Under the pieces are notes generated by a model. That model did not search any database. It saw only the letters and a list, made by a program, of their open reading frames with translations, and had not been told where the DNA came from. 64,000 nt of DNA from Cylicocyclus nassatus (Eukaryota > Nematoda > Chromadorea > Rhabditida > Strongylidae), in assembly GCA_958299035.1 (NCBI GenBank), contig CATQJL010000112.1:16592880-16656879 (forward strand), in the 5' to 3' direction. Position numbers and translations under genes: made by a program. Position 1 is the first letter of the stretch. Each line of letters begins with the position of its first letter. Positions 31,468-43,300 of the stretch are shown here, piece by piece.

Positions 31468-32007
31468 TTCACATCGTTTTTTTTCTTATTTTTCGTTTCA
31501 GGCAGTTACACATTTTAATAACTATGTAAGACCATCGCCGCGGGCAAAATTAGAAGAAAGATGAGCTTTCTTTGTAGTTGCAGTGGTGGTTATCATGGGA
31601 TGATTAGAATTGCACGCTTTCTTCGATGTTTTACAATGACTTGACATGTTTCCTACGACAGACCATTGAAATGGTTGCTTCAGCACTCTCATAGCAGGAA
31701 CACCATGTGGGAAATAAACATACGAGTGATCTCATGTAAGGAAAGGCAAGCCACTATTACTCACGAACAAAGCATATGTTTCCACCTAACTTTTCCCGGG
31801 CGATGATTCACGACTTTAAAAATAAATGTTTCTTATACATAAAACGGAGGAATAATTCAGGAAATGTGCTCAAGGTAGTTTTTCCCTTACCTTTCAGTAT
31901 TAGTATTTCAGAAGTAGAACGTAGGATATTTGATTACCAAGAGAAACTGAAAGAAAGGAAAAACGAATTACTGCTCAAATTTGAAATCAGAAGAAAAAAC
32001 GATATGA

Positions 32008-32166
32008 AATGCTCAAATTAAGAGAAAGAGGTTAAAGGACAGTGTTGCTGCGGCCATTGAGTCCCAGCGCGCTGCACGTACTGTCCAGCTGGGAAAGGTT
32101 CCAAAAAGGCGCGCCCGAGGTGGTGTAATTGCACGAGTCTGGGCAGTCGTCGACGAATATACTTAA
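32008..32166 (+). other. Conserved coding-like module, copy 2
   Basis: An open frame that reads KRKRLKDSVAAAIESQRAAR, then GKVPKRRARGGVIARVWAVV, DEYT and a stop TAA at 32164. It mirrors the minus-strand module at 31204-31467, with the flanking ACGATRTGAAATG also shared. The spacer (31500-31980) shows no feature. Confidence 0.35.
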
Positions 32167-33919
32167 CACAATTTGGTTCCCTTTGAAGGATTGAGAAAAA
32201 ACTTGCTCCAATCGTAATTCGCGGCCTATCGCGAAATCAGCCGTTGAGTTGCTGCATTTGATCCATCCCTCCGAGAGATGAGCGCGAAAGATTTCTTACA
32301 AATTCATTTCGTTAGCAACTGGGACTGAAAAAAGGACTAAGGAATCAGAAGTAAAGGGAGAGACATGGTTCTGCTCTGCTAAAACATTGCTCTTTTTCCA
32401 GTTTGGTGAGGCATTGACGTGATCGTAACGTTTGAAGCCAAAATTTAGAACGACTAACTTTACAGACTTCCCATTGGTCGGCTTTTATTGCAGTGAAGGA
32501 GATGAGCCCATTGTAGTTGGAACTAACATACTGCATGGATTTGATTCTGCATGAAGATGTTTCTCTGCAACTGATGAGGGTGAAGGGAAGGAAAAAGTAG
32601 TCATTAAACCACAAGTGATTTTCACGCGAGCAAATTGCTACGAGGCCCAAACCTGAGAAGGTGCGAAATCTATGCGGTTATTTCCCATGCCAAAATTGTC
32701 AGCACTGAAGGCAGCTTGCGCATGCACAAATGTTGTTAGCATTATCGATATCGCAGAGATATTTCGTCGACAAAAGTCTGCTCTGATTGTAGCTCCACGC
32801 GAATGTTGTCGGCAAATGCCGAGACCACAACGACACTTTTTGTGTTTACCGATGCTGTTAGATCTATATCCTATATGCAGAAGTTGTTCAGTTGTCCCAA
32901 GGCTGCGGATCGTTTTCTGGAAAGCAGCTAAGCAGTTTAGATACTTATGCTTATGCAGCATGAGTTCCGAGCTGCTAAAGCCGTAAAGGGCAACCTCTGA
33001 TCAAAGAACTACCTATACAGCGCTGGTGCATCGTGAGAACTACTAACTCACATTCTCTTCACTACAGTGTCTACAGGTTGTCACAGTGCAAGTCACGGCG
33101 CGGCTCGAAACTTTGCAGCACCTTGCTCATGCCTTTCGTAGCGTTCGCAAACATAACCCTGGACATTTTTCGCGCTCAACTCTCATTTGCTGAGCAGGAG
33201 AGCGCTCAGAGGGTATAGGGGCCTGCAGGATCGCGAGAGTCGGGTGTGCGTCCGGCGACTCAGGTAGGTGTCAGACTTATCCTGTTGAACAGGTTCAAGT
33301 TATTCAGTTGTCCAAATGTTCAGTTGTCGAAAAATGTCCAGGGTGTTATTCAGTTTCACTACCTTTGCTATTGGATAGTGTAGTGATTTGACCTATGAAC
33401 CGAACGAACCGGCTGAAGCGGATAAGTCTGGCACCTGCCTTAGTGACATCCGACGTGCGCGCGTACCTGCAATCCTGTAAGCCCCTATATGTGCGAGACT
33501 GTGCAACACCTGAGCAAGGCGGCCGCGGAAACCCCAGCCACTGGAGCTGTGATACTGCTGCTGATACAATGCATATTTATAACATATCTTCTGGAGTCTC
33601 TCTGGATGAGCCCGACTTCAGCGGCTCGGGTACCGCGCAGCCGCCTAGCCTGGACGTGCACCGCGCTGGGAACGTGTAGTCTGAGCAAGCTATTGGTTGG
33701 ATGCAGTAATTTAAAAAAAAAATTTAAGCAAAACTAGCATAGTAAGATATTTTTTCGAGGATGAATCTGGAAGAAATCTGGAAACCAAAATCTCTATCGA
33801 AATCGATGTAATTTGTAATTTAATAATGGAAGTACCGCACAAAGATGTTGAGGAGTTATCGCAAAATAATCCGATTTTACAGAGTTGTTTGGTCTGAATG
33901 TGGACACATCGGTCAACAC
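32167..33919. other. No gene confidently recognised; GC-rich patch 33380-33690
   Basis: Several medium ORFs on both strands lack family signatures. A good donor (CAG|GTAGGT) lies at about 33266 on the plus strand, and 33395-33679 is GC-rich and open in two frames, so an exon is possible. I could not find matching acceptors or a protein family. Confidence 0.35.
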
Positions 33920-34324
33920 TTGAAGGCAGTGGCTCGGCAAAACCAAAATCTCGAAATTTTTGTATGGAAGGTTGCTTGCACCCCAAACATTAGAACGGAG
34001 TAGGTCCGAGCGCACTGCCTACTGCCCCTGCCTAGAAAATTGCCGCTCGTGCGCATAAGCCATTCTCGCACGCGCTCGGACGAGCTTGCGATATTTCTGA
34101 CACCGTCAGAGGCGGCACGCCGCAATACTATGAATATGAGGGTTCCGCAACGATTCTACGTCTCTAAGCGTTCTACTCGTCCGAATTTAAAAAGAGGCCT
34201 TGGAAAATGCTAGTTTCTGCCATTTTCGCGTTCTCTAGGGTGCGTTTTCGGAATCAGAGCGTCGGATTACACCAGATGAGCGAAAAAACTACAAGTCGAG
34301 GTTTTGCCGAGCCACTGCCTTCAA
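33920..34324. mobile_element. MITE family T, 405 bp
   Basis: Terminal inverted repeats TTGAAGGCAGTGGCTCGGCA and TGCCGAGCCACTGCCTTCAA, extended by AAACC. The interior has further mirrored GC-rich words. No coding sequence. The target duplication is unclear. A solo TTGCCGAGCCACTG end is at about 62881. Confidence 0.7.
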
Positions 34325-34601
34325 CCTTCGATAGTCACTTGGAGGTGCAACTGCTGTTCATTAGGTTCAGGACTATAATTTTTTTTTGTTTTTCACATCA
34401 TATCAAGGTATGCCAGTCGGACTCTAAAATCCGAAACTTTGAAAAGACATTTATTCTTTTATCAAATTAGAAAACAAATATCTTTTCATGTTTATTAAAA
34501 ATTGCTGAACAATCTGCAATAAGTGTTAAACCTCATCATTTAGCACTTGTATCAATTAACATGCTCTACAGACAATACAAAATGTAGAATACAGACATAT
34601 A

Positions 34602-35279
34602 CAGGGTGTCCCAAAAGTAAGTACACACTTTTCAATCGCTATCATCTCTCTTCCCAATGGGTCTTTTTTGGCCACTCAAGCACCATTCTGTAGAGGAGGC
34701 TTTAACTTAGATTTGCAGTATCGAGCGAATGACCGATCGCTGTTCATTACTGTAGGATTACTGTAAGAACTTCGACAAGGATTTCAGAGCATTGAAAGCC
34801 ATATTCTGCCTCGAAACAAAACCAAACAAGCCAAAAACTCTTATACTAGGCCAATGGAAGCCGCTGATTTCGAATATGTAATTTTCACTTTACTCCGATG
34901 CTTCTTCCCGAAGTTATCTCCGGTAAACCGTAACAACCGAATTCCCAGTATTTGTCAGGAATGTGATTACACGATCAAAACAGCTGAAAACACTCGTAAG
35001 AAGTCGTGTAGTGGAATCAGCGTGCGCGCAAACCCTAGTACACGATTTTTCAGATTTTTTGAAAAAATTTTGTCAGATGGCATATTTAACGATGGTTCCA
35101 CATGCTGGAAGTTCTTACCGTAATCCTACGGTAATGAAGAGCGATCGGTGATACGGCCAATACTCTAAATCTAAGTTCAAGCCTCCTCTACAGAATGGTG
35201 CTTGACTGGCCAAAAAAGACCCATTGGGAAGAGAGATATTAGAGATTGAAAAGTGTGTGCTTACTTTTGGGACACCCTG
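34602..35279. mobile_element. Intact palindromic MITE, family P (Tc1/mariner type)
   Basis: Ends CAGGGTGTCCCAAAAGTAAG and TTACTTTTGGGACACCCTG with TA on both sides (34600-34601, 35280-35281). Both arms carry CCTCTACAGAATGGTGCTTG-like and ACCGATCGCT-like words, so most of the 678 bp folds back. No transposase. It serves as the reference for the relics at 3450-4860 and 22990-23370. Confidence 0.85.
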
Positions 35280-35373
35280 TATAGATATATACCTATAGGC
35301 TAAGATTTCCCGCTTGATATAGTGTGCTTGCGATGCAGAGAATTTGCAGTAATTGTGCGTGAACAAGTTGGTA

Positions 35374-35510
35374 TATAAGCTCCTGCAAGACGAAGGCGGT
35401 CGGTTCGATGTGCAACGCGGCTGCGACATGGCTGCGTCACAGCAGCGTCACAGCGCGTCACAGCCACGTCGCGCCTCGAACCAACCGCCTTCGTCTTGCA
35501 GGAGCTTATA
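35374..35510. mobile_element. Short MITE X, 137 bp
   Basis: Terminal inverted repeats of about 35 bp: TATAAGCTCCTGCAAGACGA and TCGTCTTGCAGGAGCTTATA, extended by AGGCGGT.GGTTCGA. The GC-rich core GCGTCACAGC is repeated three times. Confidence 0.8.
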
Positions 35511-35915
35511 CCTGTAATGCCGACCACTTGCGCGTGCAAGATTCTGACATCACAGTCCTGGCTACTTGTTCGACAATTACAGAAACCTGCAACAAGGAGC
35601 ATATCATTCATTCTCTGACTAACAATAAGAGCCACGGGCACGCTTTGCGTAGGTCTGATTAACAAGTTTAGGTGTGCTTTGACACGTTTTGTTTTACTGT
35701 CAGAAATTCATAGGCTAGTTACACCAGCGAGTTCAAACATGTCTTCCACGAACTCCGTAGAAAATCACCAAAACGTTAAAAGGCACATACACTTCTTGAA
35801 GAGACGTACGCAAAGCGTGTTCGTGTCTCTTGCTCAGGGAAAGAGATATAGTTTGTGCCCCAGAAATGCTCCAACAAGCATCATCTACGTCGCTGCCTTT
35901 CGATTGTTTCAACGC

Positions 35916-36305
35916 TTTAAAGACAGCGGCTCTGCAAAATGACATTTTGGGATACTCATCTCTGGGTTCTCCTGGATGAGCTAAATCCAGGAAGTGCTTT
36001 GCAGCTTCAAAAGATATCGATAACCCGCTTTCAGACGTAAAAAGCGTTATTTGGGCGGATAGCTATGCCTGCCCTCTAGAGCGAGCGCGATTGGCTCGTG
36101 TGTCCTACTCATCTCGGCGGCAATTGAAATATTGGCTTCAGCAGCCATTTTCGCGACCCGCCCAAACAGCACTTTTTACGTCTGGAAAAGCAGGTTATTG
36201 ATATCTCTTGAAGCTGCAAAGCACAGTCATGGTTTAGCTCATCCAGGAGAACCGAAAACGATAAATATCCCAAGCTTGTCGTTCTGCCGAACTGCTGCCT
36301 TTAAA
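35916..36305. mobile_element. MITE family T, diverged copy
   Basis: The left end TTTAAAGACAGCGGCTCTGC and the right end GCCGAACTGCTGCCTTTAAA are inverted. The arms mirror through TTTGCAGCTTCAAAAGATAT / ATATCTCTTGAAGCTGCAAA and AGACGTAAAAAG / CTTTTTACGTCTG. Immediately downstream, 36306-36660 carries another worn relative (CGGAGCTTTCTCGCCATGC, GGACGCTGCCTTGACTCC). Confidence 0.65.
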
Positions 36306-36660
36306 AACGGTGTACCGGCGAAATTGCGCACTCCTATTTTTCACCTTTTCGGAGCTTTCTCGCCATGCTAAACACACTGGGCTTTTCAGCGAATGAAAAT
36401 GGCGAATCAAAATAAGAAAAAGTGAGCTCTTTTCAGGGCTCCTCATAAGCGCATTCGCTGAAAAATGCGTGTGATGGGGAGGAATACGAAACAAGGAGGC
36501 GGTGTCCGGAAGATTTCCAGAATAATTTTAGGCTTTCCAGACGCGCTTTTTCGCTGCAGACTTCACTGGTAGGTTAGCTGGGGTGTACCACTGCAAAGTT
36601 ATAAAATCCCCGTATCCATTGCTTTGCCAGGACGCTGCCTTGACTCCAGCAAAATTTAAG

Positions 36661-37244
36661 GCGCTTATTCGTTGTTGACATATTGGAACGATCGAAAGGA
36701 AGCTGCTTTGATGGGTTACCTATGGGAATGGGAACATTTCTGGAGGACAGACGATATATACATAGCAAAATCGTGTACCTTTGATTTTGCAGACACACCA
36801 CTCCATGGTAGAAAAAAGCCGCTGCACAAAAAGGACGGGATTGAGAAGAAAAGGATCTTGTGGATCCCACGGATTTCTTCTTCGACTTAAATTTGCTCAA
36901 TAAAATTTCCTACATAAGTGTGAGAATGAAAATGTCCGCACTTCCTAGAATCTATTAAAAGTGTTTAAAAAAAGTGTTGAAAGAAAAACCCAGCCGAGAG
37001 TTAGCACTACTATAGAACTCACTCAAGGTATCGCAGATATGGTCGCAAAAACCCAACAGGAGGATCACGTGCCGTATTCTCATTTTGGGTCCCTTTTACA
37101 TCACCCGCGCCAATGTTCTCTGGATTTGGGCACACATTCTCCATGCTACGGGGGCCTACCGCGGGCCTATTTGTGCTGGTATCAGTGAGATCATAGTTGC
37201 CATTTGGAAAAGCCTAAAGACAAGCACGATTTTTTTAAAACCCA
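36661..37244. other. No recognised feature 3' of the kinase stop
   Basis: Ordinary-complexity sequence. It would hold the 3' untranslated region of the minus-strand kinase gene. AATAAA-like signals were not resolved. Confidence 0.35.
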
Positions 37245-37347
37245 TCATGTATAATACGAAGTAGCAGAACGAACTTTTTTCAAAACGGCAAAATACTGCT
37301 TCACTTGCTCACTATTGGGGCGCACATCTGGGTCATCATCCCAGCAT
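37245..37347 (-). CDS. Kinase terminal exon, 11 kb downstream
   Basis: Acceptor ATTTCTTTTAG. The first base completes the Ala codon left open at 48493 (GC|A). Encodes CWDDDPDVRPNSEQVKQYFA, VLKKVRSATSYYT and stop TGA (37245-37247). CW..DP..RP is the conserved end of the kinase C-lobe, which supports linkage despite the 11.1-kb intron. Confidence 0.75.
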
Positions 37348-40300
37348 CTAAAAGAAATACAACAGACAAATTTGTTACCAGGATTTTAGATTTTAGGTTG
37401 AGTCAGTAACTTAGATACACTGCCACCTTCTTCTGCAATTAATATAAAATATATGACTACCTGCAGAACTTGTCTTTCCTTGTTGCTTTCTTCTGAAGAT
37501 ATTGAATGAGGAGTGAACAGTGGCGTTCCGAGAAGGGCTAGGGGACGAATGCCGTCAGTTTAAGCCGCCTTTCGCGGCCAATTGCTCCTTTTGCAGCATT
37601 GTTGTATGTCATTCCAGGACCAGTAGTCCGGAGGCGGCCCATACTGGCGGCTTTCGTTCCCCTACTTTCTGAGAAGTTGCTTCGAGGGGGGAGGGGGGAG
37701 AGACAACACATTTGCCAAAATGAAGATGCGTGGAGTTAGCCAGGTCTTCAAAAAAGTTCTTTTTGGGATGCTTTACAAATTTTTTGCGGGCTTATACCCC
37801 TTAAATCAATTGATGGAGACGTCGAGGCAGCCAGAAAATACAAGGCTAGTTTAACACGTTTCGCAGCGCCTTTCAAGGATCTTTTCAATGTTTGCAGGAG
37901 GTTTTCTTTTTGTCCAAGGTCAACAAATCAAAGGGCTAAGCTCCTCCTTTTCAAATGACTCTGTAGGGCTGTGCCGACGATATTTGTTTAGAAGATATGA
38001 GGAGAAATCGAACAACAGTTGCAATGAAGTGCGGCAACGCGAACGACGCGTGCGACGTCGCAACTTTTCTTTGCTCCTATTTCAAGAGAAAAACCGTGGT
38101 TTCAGTAATGAAGTGTACTGTATACAACATAGATACTTTTGAATAGAATTAGAAACTGAGTTCTTGTTCCTATCTTTTAGGAAAGCACACAAATCCTTCT
38201 CAGGCGACAAAATTCAAACACTTCGAATTCACTCAGAACTTTGGCTATGGAGCTTGTCTGACATGCTGATTACAGATCCAGCACACAGCCTACGAATTAA
38301 GCCCCCTTTGTTGGCTAACGGCTGAAGGTACCCTCTTTATCGCCGCGCGCGATTTCGCGTCCGAAACGTGTTAAAATTTCATAAGGATCGAAGTAGATCG
38401 TGACTCGTGCGAGCAAGCCGATTTCACGACTTATTTTCAAAACAGAAGCCATGCCTCTCCCTATCCTCGCTCCGCCACTGGAAAGTTATACAAGTGGTGA
38501 TTCTCGTAACTAGCGCAATCGGGTATCATCGATTCCCCAATTCGTAGAGGGAGAGCTTTACAGGCATTTGATTGCTTTTAAAAGCTTGTTGAATCTCCAC
38601 TTTGAAGGCACCCTATCAAAAATCTAAAGTGGAAATGAAATAGTATGCTTCTCTTCTTTGAGCGTCATTGGGATTTGGTACACCTCCTTAGTTAGGCATC
38701 GGACATACCTTACACGACTTCGATCGCTGCGCGATCACTCCATCGGACATGTGTTCCTGACCTGTCGCTCTCAAGTATTTGAGAGAGTGGGTCCCGCCAC
38801 ATTCGTGCCAGTTTGTGGGAGCGACAGACCGCATGCCATCGCATCCAAAACACTAAACTGTCTTTCGCTTTTGCTCTTACGCCTTTTCGCGAACAACGGA
38901 TGTAGTCTATAATATCTTCTTTTGAATTCTACACTTCGTTTACATCCACCGCTTGGCATGCAGCAGACTTCTTCTTCCATTCAGCACATCTTTCCTTATT
39001 CTGAATGCGTCGCATAGTGTTTAGTTTGTTGCTTTTACACGCTAAATGAGAACTAAAACTGCGATGTAATTTTTATTTTGGGTGTACACTTCACGTCTTT
39101 ACTCGTGGTATCGACGTGTTGTGCACAATCTCTGAAGTAATTCTAGGGTTTGGTAGCGAAGTGGCAGATTCCGTTGCTCCCCGAAATTTGTCTCCACTGC
39201 AATTTCGTCAAGTTGGAACGTATGCAGCACTCATTCTTTAGTATAGTAGTGAAAAGGAGTGATAGATGTTAGACGAATCTAAAAACTCGATAAAGTGTGC
39301 GTTCATTCGGGCGTGACGTGTGAGCTATGAGTTTGTGAAAGGTATGCCCAAAATGAGCGACATGCATTAGTCCCGAAGCTATCGGACGCCGAGGCATTGA
39401 ATGCCCCAGCGATGGGAGTCGCTACGACGGAGTCGCCAAAGGTATGACCGATGCCTTAGCTGTTCCTCATTTCCGATAACTCTGATTGCGAGTTTTATAT
39501 GGATACGGTAAGCGGTAGAGTAATGCAGTAGTATATTTCTTACTAATGGGTTCCTGCCATTTAGTCCAGCACTTCCCCTTTTCCAGCATATCGAACCTTG
39601 AAAAATGAAAATTCGCACTATCGGTCTCCCTAGTAAATCTGATATCGGTTAAGTGCTTGAATAGTACGATCAAAGCATACGTCCGTTTCTGGTATGCGCG
39701 GGCAAGTAATGGAGAACTTACTGATGTACAAGTGATAAGGGCCCAGGTTCTATTTTAGTTACTCTCAATCCGGACATAAATCTCAATACAACCACTAGAA
39801 CCAAAGGCTGTGATAAGTCCATTTTTTGAAAGATTGTTATCAACCATCTAATAGCGTCATAACCTTCTGGATAGTGACATACAAACAAAAATCACTAATC
39901 GGTCGCTCAGTAAACTAACGTAAGCAGGTGGCTGAATTAGACAGATCTGGTTGAAGAGAGATAACATTGGTTGTCTAATCTAACGTTTAGCGATCGCTTG
40001 CTTCGTAAATGCTCGAGCATCAAGAAGTTGATGCAATATTTTGGGGATGTATGAGCGATAAGCGAGAGATTTCCGTTAGAGCGCTGTGGGAGGCGTGCAA
40101 ATGTTAGGCCCCGGCCGGTCGCTCAAAAGCACTCAAAAGCTCCCAAAAGCGCAAAAGTGCCCAAATTTCTCTGATGTCTGTTCACTTCCTCGTATGAGGA
40201 GAGACAGAGAAAGTGAAGAAAGGAAAAATTTGGGCGTTTTGAGCGCTTGTGCGAATTCTGGCTGGAGCCTTGCACAGACTGCCGCCTGGTGTCGTCCTCA

Positions 40301-43300
40301 GCCGCCAGAGCTGGCAACAGCGCCGCGGCTGAGCTACTAAGCGCACCTTCGTCGTTCACAGATCTCTTTGGAAAAATTGCGCAGCAGATTTGTATCTCAT
40401 CGCGCTGAGGTGCGACAATTCGCCCAGAAGTCGTACGAGTCATAAGTCATACATCGGTCAAACCGCAGAAAATTTGTAATATAGTAGTAACTTGCAATAC
40501 AAAAAAATACACGAAACAAAAACAAAAAACTTCAAAAAAAAGACACACGAAACACCATTACAATTACGATCAAAATTACGGCTGAACTCTTATAATTACA
40601 CGAGTTGGCATCCCGTGTTTCACCCCGGTTTGAAGCCAGTCCGTCGCACTTAACCTCTCATGCAGCTAAACCTACTCTTCTTTTGATTCCGACTCGTCTT
40701 AGATTCGCTTCCTACCATCCTACCATGTCTTAATGGTCATCGAAACAAAATGAGCTTTGCCGCTCATCCTTCATGACTATGGGCATGAGCACAGACAGAC
40801 ACACAAACATCCTGCTTTATACGCATAGTGGTTGCTATCGGATGGTCTTTTCTGTGATGGAGTGATATTTCAAAACAGAAAGTAGTTATGGAAGCTGTGC
40901 AGATGTAATTGCCAGTTTCATATTCTTCTCTAGAGCTCATCGCATAAATGATCTTATTCCAGCATGTAGATCCTTTTTTCGCTGGGTTTGAGCGGGATGG
41001 AAATTTCATAAATTTTTATAACTCAAACTATCAAAAAATTGAACAACCTTCAGGACATGAAAGAGAATGTCTGGCGCTACGAATGATATTTTTTGATGTA
41101 CCACCTCAGGCCCAAATGTTCAGCCATCCCATTCTAGGCTTGTGCCAGATAGAAGACGCGGCATTGTGTTCTGTGTTGAGGAAAGTTTTTTCTAACAAGG
41201 GAATTCACTTAACTTAGTTCGGCCTTTTGAAATAAGACACATATATTAGGTTGATTCATAATTAATGCACGTTTTCTATACTTCAACTTTCAACCAAGGT
41301 AATTCTTTTTTGAAAAGACATTTCTGGGCGCAATAAAAACTACTGTAACCATAAAATCAGTGGCTATGAAACATATACTTTTGCGTGACTGTATCTATCA
41401 TAAAAAAGATTTTCTTGCCTGGAGATTGCCAACAACTTTTTCGGAAACCTCTACTTTGAGGGAACATAACTTATGCTTAAATGAAGTAGGATAAAGCAGA
41501 CTTCGCTCGTCGTGTAGCCAAGGGTCTCTTGAGCAGTAATGCCAAGCTTGGATTGAAGGAAAAAATTTGAAAGAAAATATCGCGAAAAAGTCGAAAGTGC
41601 TTACTTTTTTCTGGCATCTCGGCGGGTTCATAAATCGGTCATTTTTGAAATTATTTCATTTATCTCCGCTGGAAAGTGAGAAAACCCTAGCGCTTTCTAA
41701 CCAACAAATGAAATAGGTCTACCCTTGCTTGATAGTGCAAAAAACCTGCAATCGCCTTTTACCTCAAAGTTTTATATGGCATGGAAGGGCCGCGATGATC
41801 ATTAAAGTTCGCAATTGAGTTTCTCGGCTCAGACTTCATGGAGAATTTTGTTCAAATAGCATCTTGTAGCATAGAGTTTTGTAATCCTTATGCATATTTT
41901 TTATGATCAATCCGCCCATTCCTCATGGATTTAGGGCAAAAAGAGTGAAAGGCAAAAATTTTGGAATTTAAACTCTTTTATTTGAAGGCTCAGAACTTTG
42001 GAATGAAAGGAGATGTACAAAAGCGAAGGGCCACATAAGAAACTAGAAAAAACGCTCTTTCAGATAGCATACAAAGTTTTTGAGGGAATTGATTACACAT
42101 CAAATACCAGCTGTTGAAAAAAGAGGTAGGAAAAACGTGCATTAATTATGAATCAACCTAATATTTAGAATCAGCTCGGAACGCTGATTCAAATATGCTG
42201 TCCTTAGCTGCGAAGCGTTTCTCTGAAGCGAGTTATGAGCTTTTTTCTGAGCAAAGTTTGCGTGCTGACCGACTTAGGCATGCTAGGGCATCGTCATCCA
42301 GGTAGTAGTTCAAATGCATACAACACCCTATCAAATCCAAATAACTCAGTTTGATAACTTCCATGTTTCCTCCTTTCTTAACCTAGGCATAGTTAGTTGT
42401 AATGTGGTGAGTAGTTAGTATGCCAGCACGAGGTTAGCAGATTTATTGTTGGTAGTGGCGGCCTAACGTTTCGACGATTTCGTCTTCTTCAGAGGCCTAA
42501 AGTGGTAGGAGATTTAGATCTTATGCTCTACCCCACCACAAACCTCCTCCACCTTTGGCCAGCCTCGATTCCACCCCCGAATGTTACAAAGAAAAATACG
42601 CAAGTACGCAAAAGACGAACTGAGCTCCGCCGCCGCTGCCGCTCAGGTGGATGTTGAATGCGGCCGTCCTCGAGTGCCACTAGTATGGAATAGAGTGTAT
42701 ACCATATTGATATTATTCAGTGGCATTCTTCAACTCACATAGTGCCATAAAAGGCATAAAGTCATTCGTGATTGACGCACACTCATTTCGGTTGTTCATG
42801 CATGGATTTCTTGCAAAAATCCAGAATGCCTCGAGAGCTTTTCTACTAGCAGTATCAGACTCGCATGCCAGTATAGTGCACGTAATTTCGAAGTCTTTAC
42901 CACAATGGAATTCAACCCTATGTTTACCAAGCGGTGTGGTAAGACTTCCCCTTCTCTTGCTGGCAAGATGTTCCTTTATTCTTACCCAAAGCGGTCTCCC
43001 AGTCTCTCCGATATAAGTGGCGCTGCACTCGACACATTCAATCTCATATATAACACCCGTTTTACCGCAGTCACCAACTTTACCGGATGGACAAACTACG
43101 CAGTCTTGGACTCTGCAGTAGTTGTCGTATAGTCTGTTACGAACTAGCCGCTTTCTGATGTTATCACTAGGAATATCAACTAAAATGACATCGTCTTGCA
43201 AGTTCGCACGATCAATGCATCGCCGCACTGCAGCACTAGTTTCGTCAGAAACGAAAGGAAGGCAAAGAGGTACTTTCTGTTGGTGCTGATTGCTATGAGT

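Noticed and set aside
32345..32961. Two overlapping minus-strand ORFs, including ADNFGMGNNRIDFAPSQ
   Set aside because: The splice sites needed to join them are weak and I recognise no family.
33395..33737. GC-rich ORFs of 94 and 82 codons
   Set aside because: Open in two frames with no recognisable motif, so composition alone may explain it.
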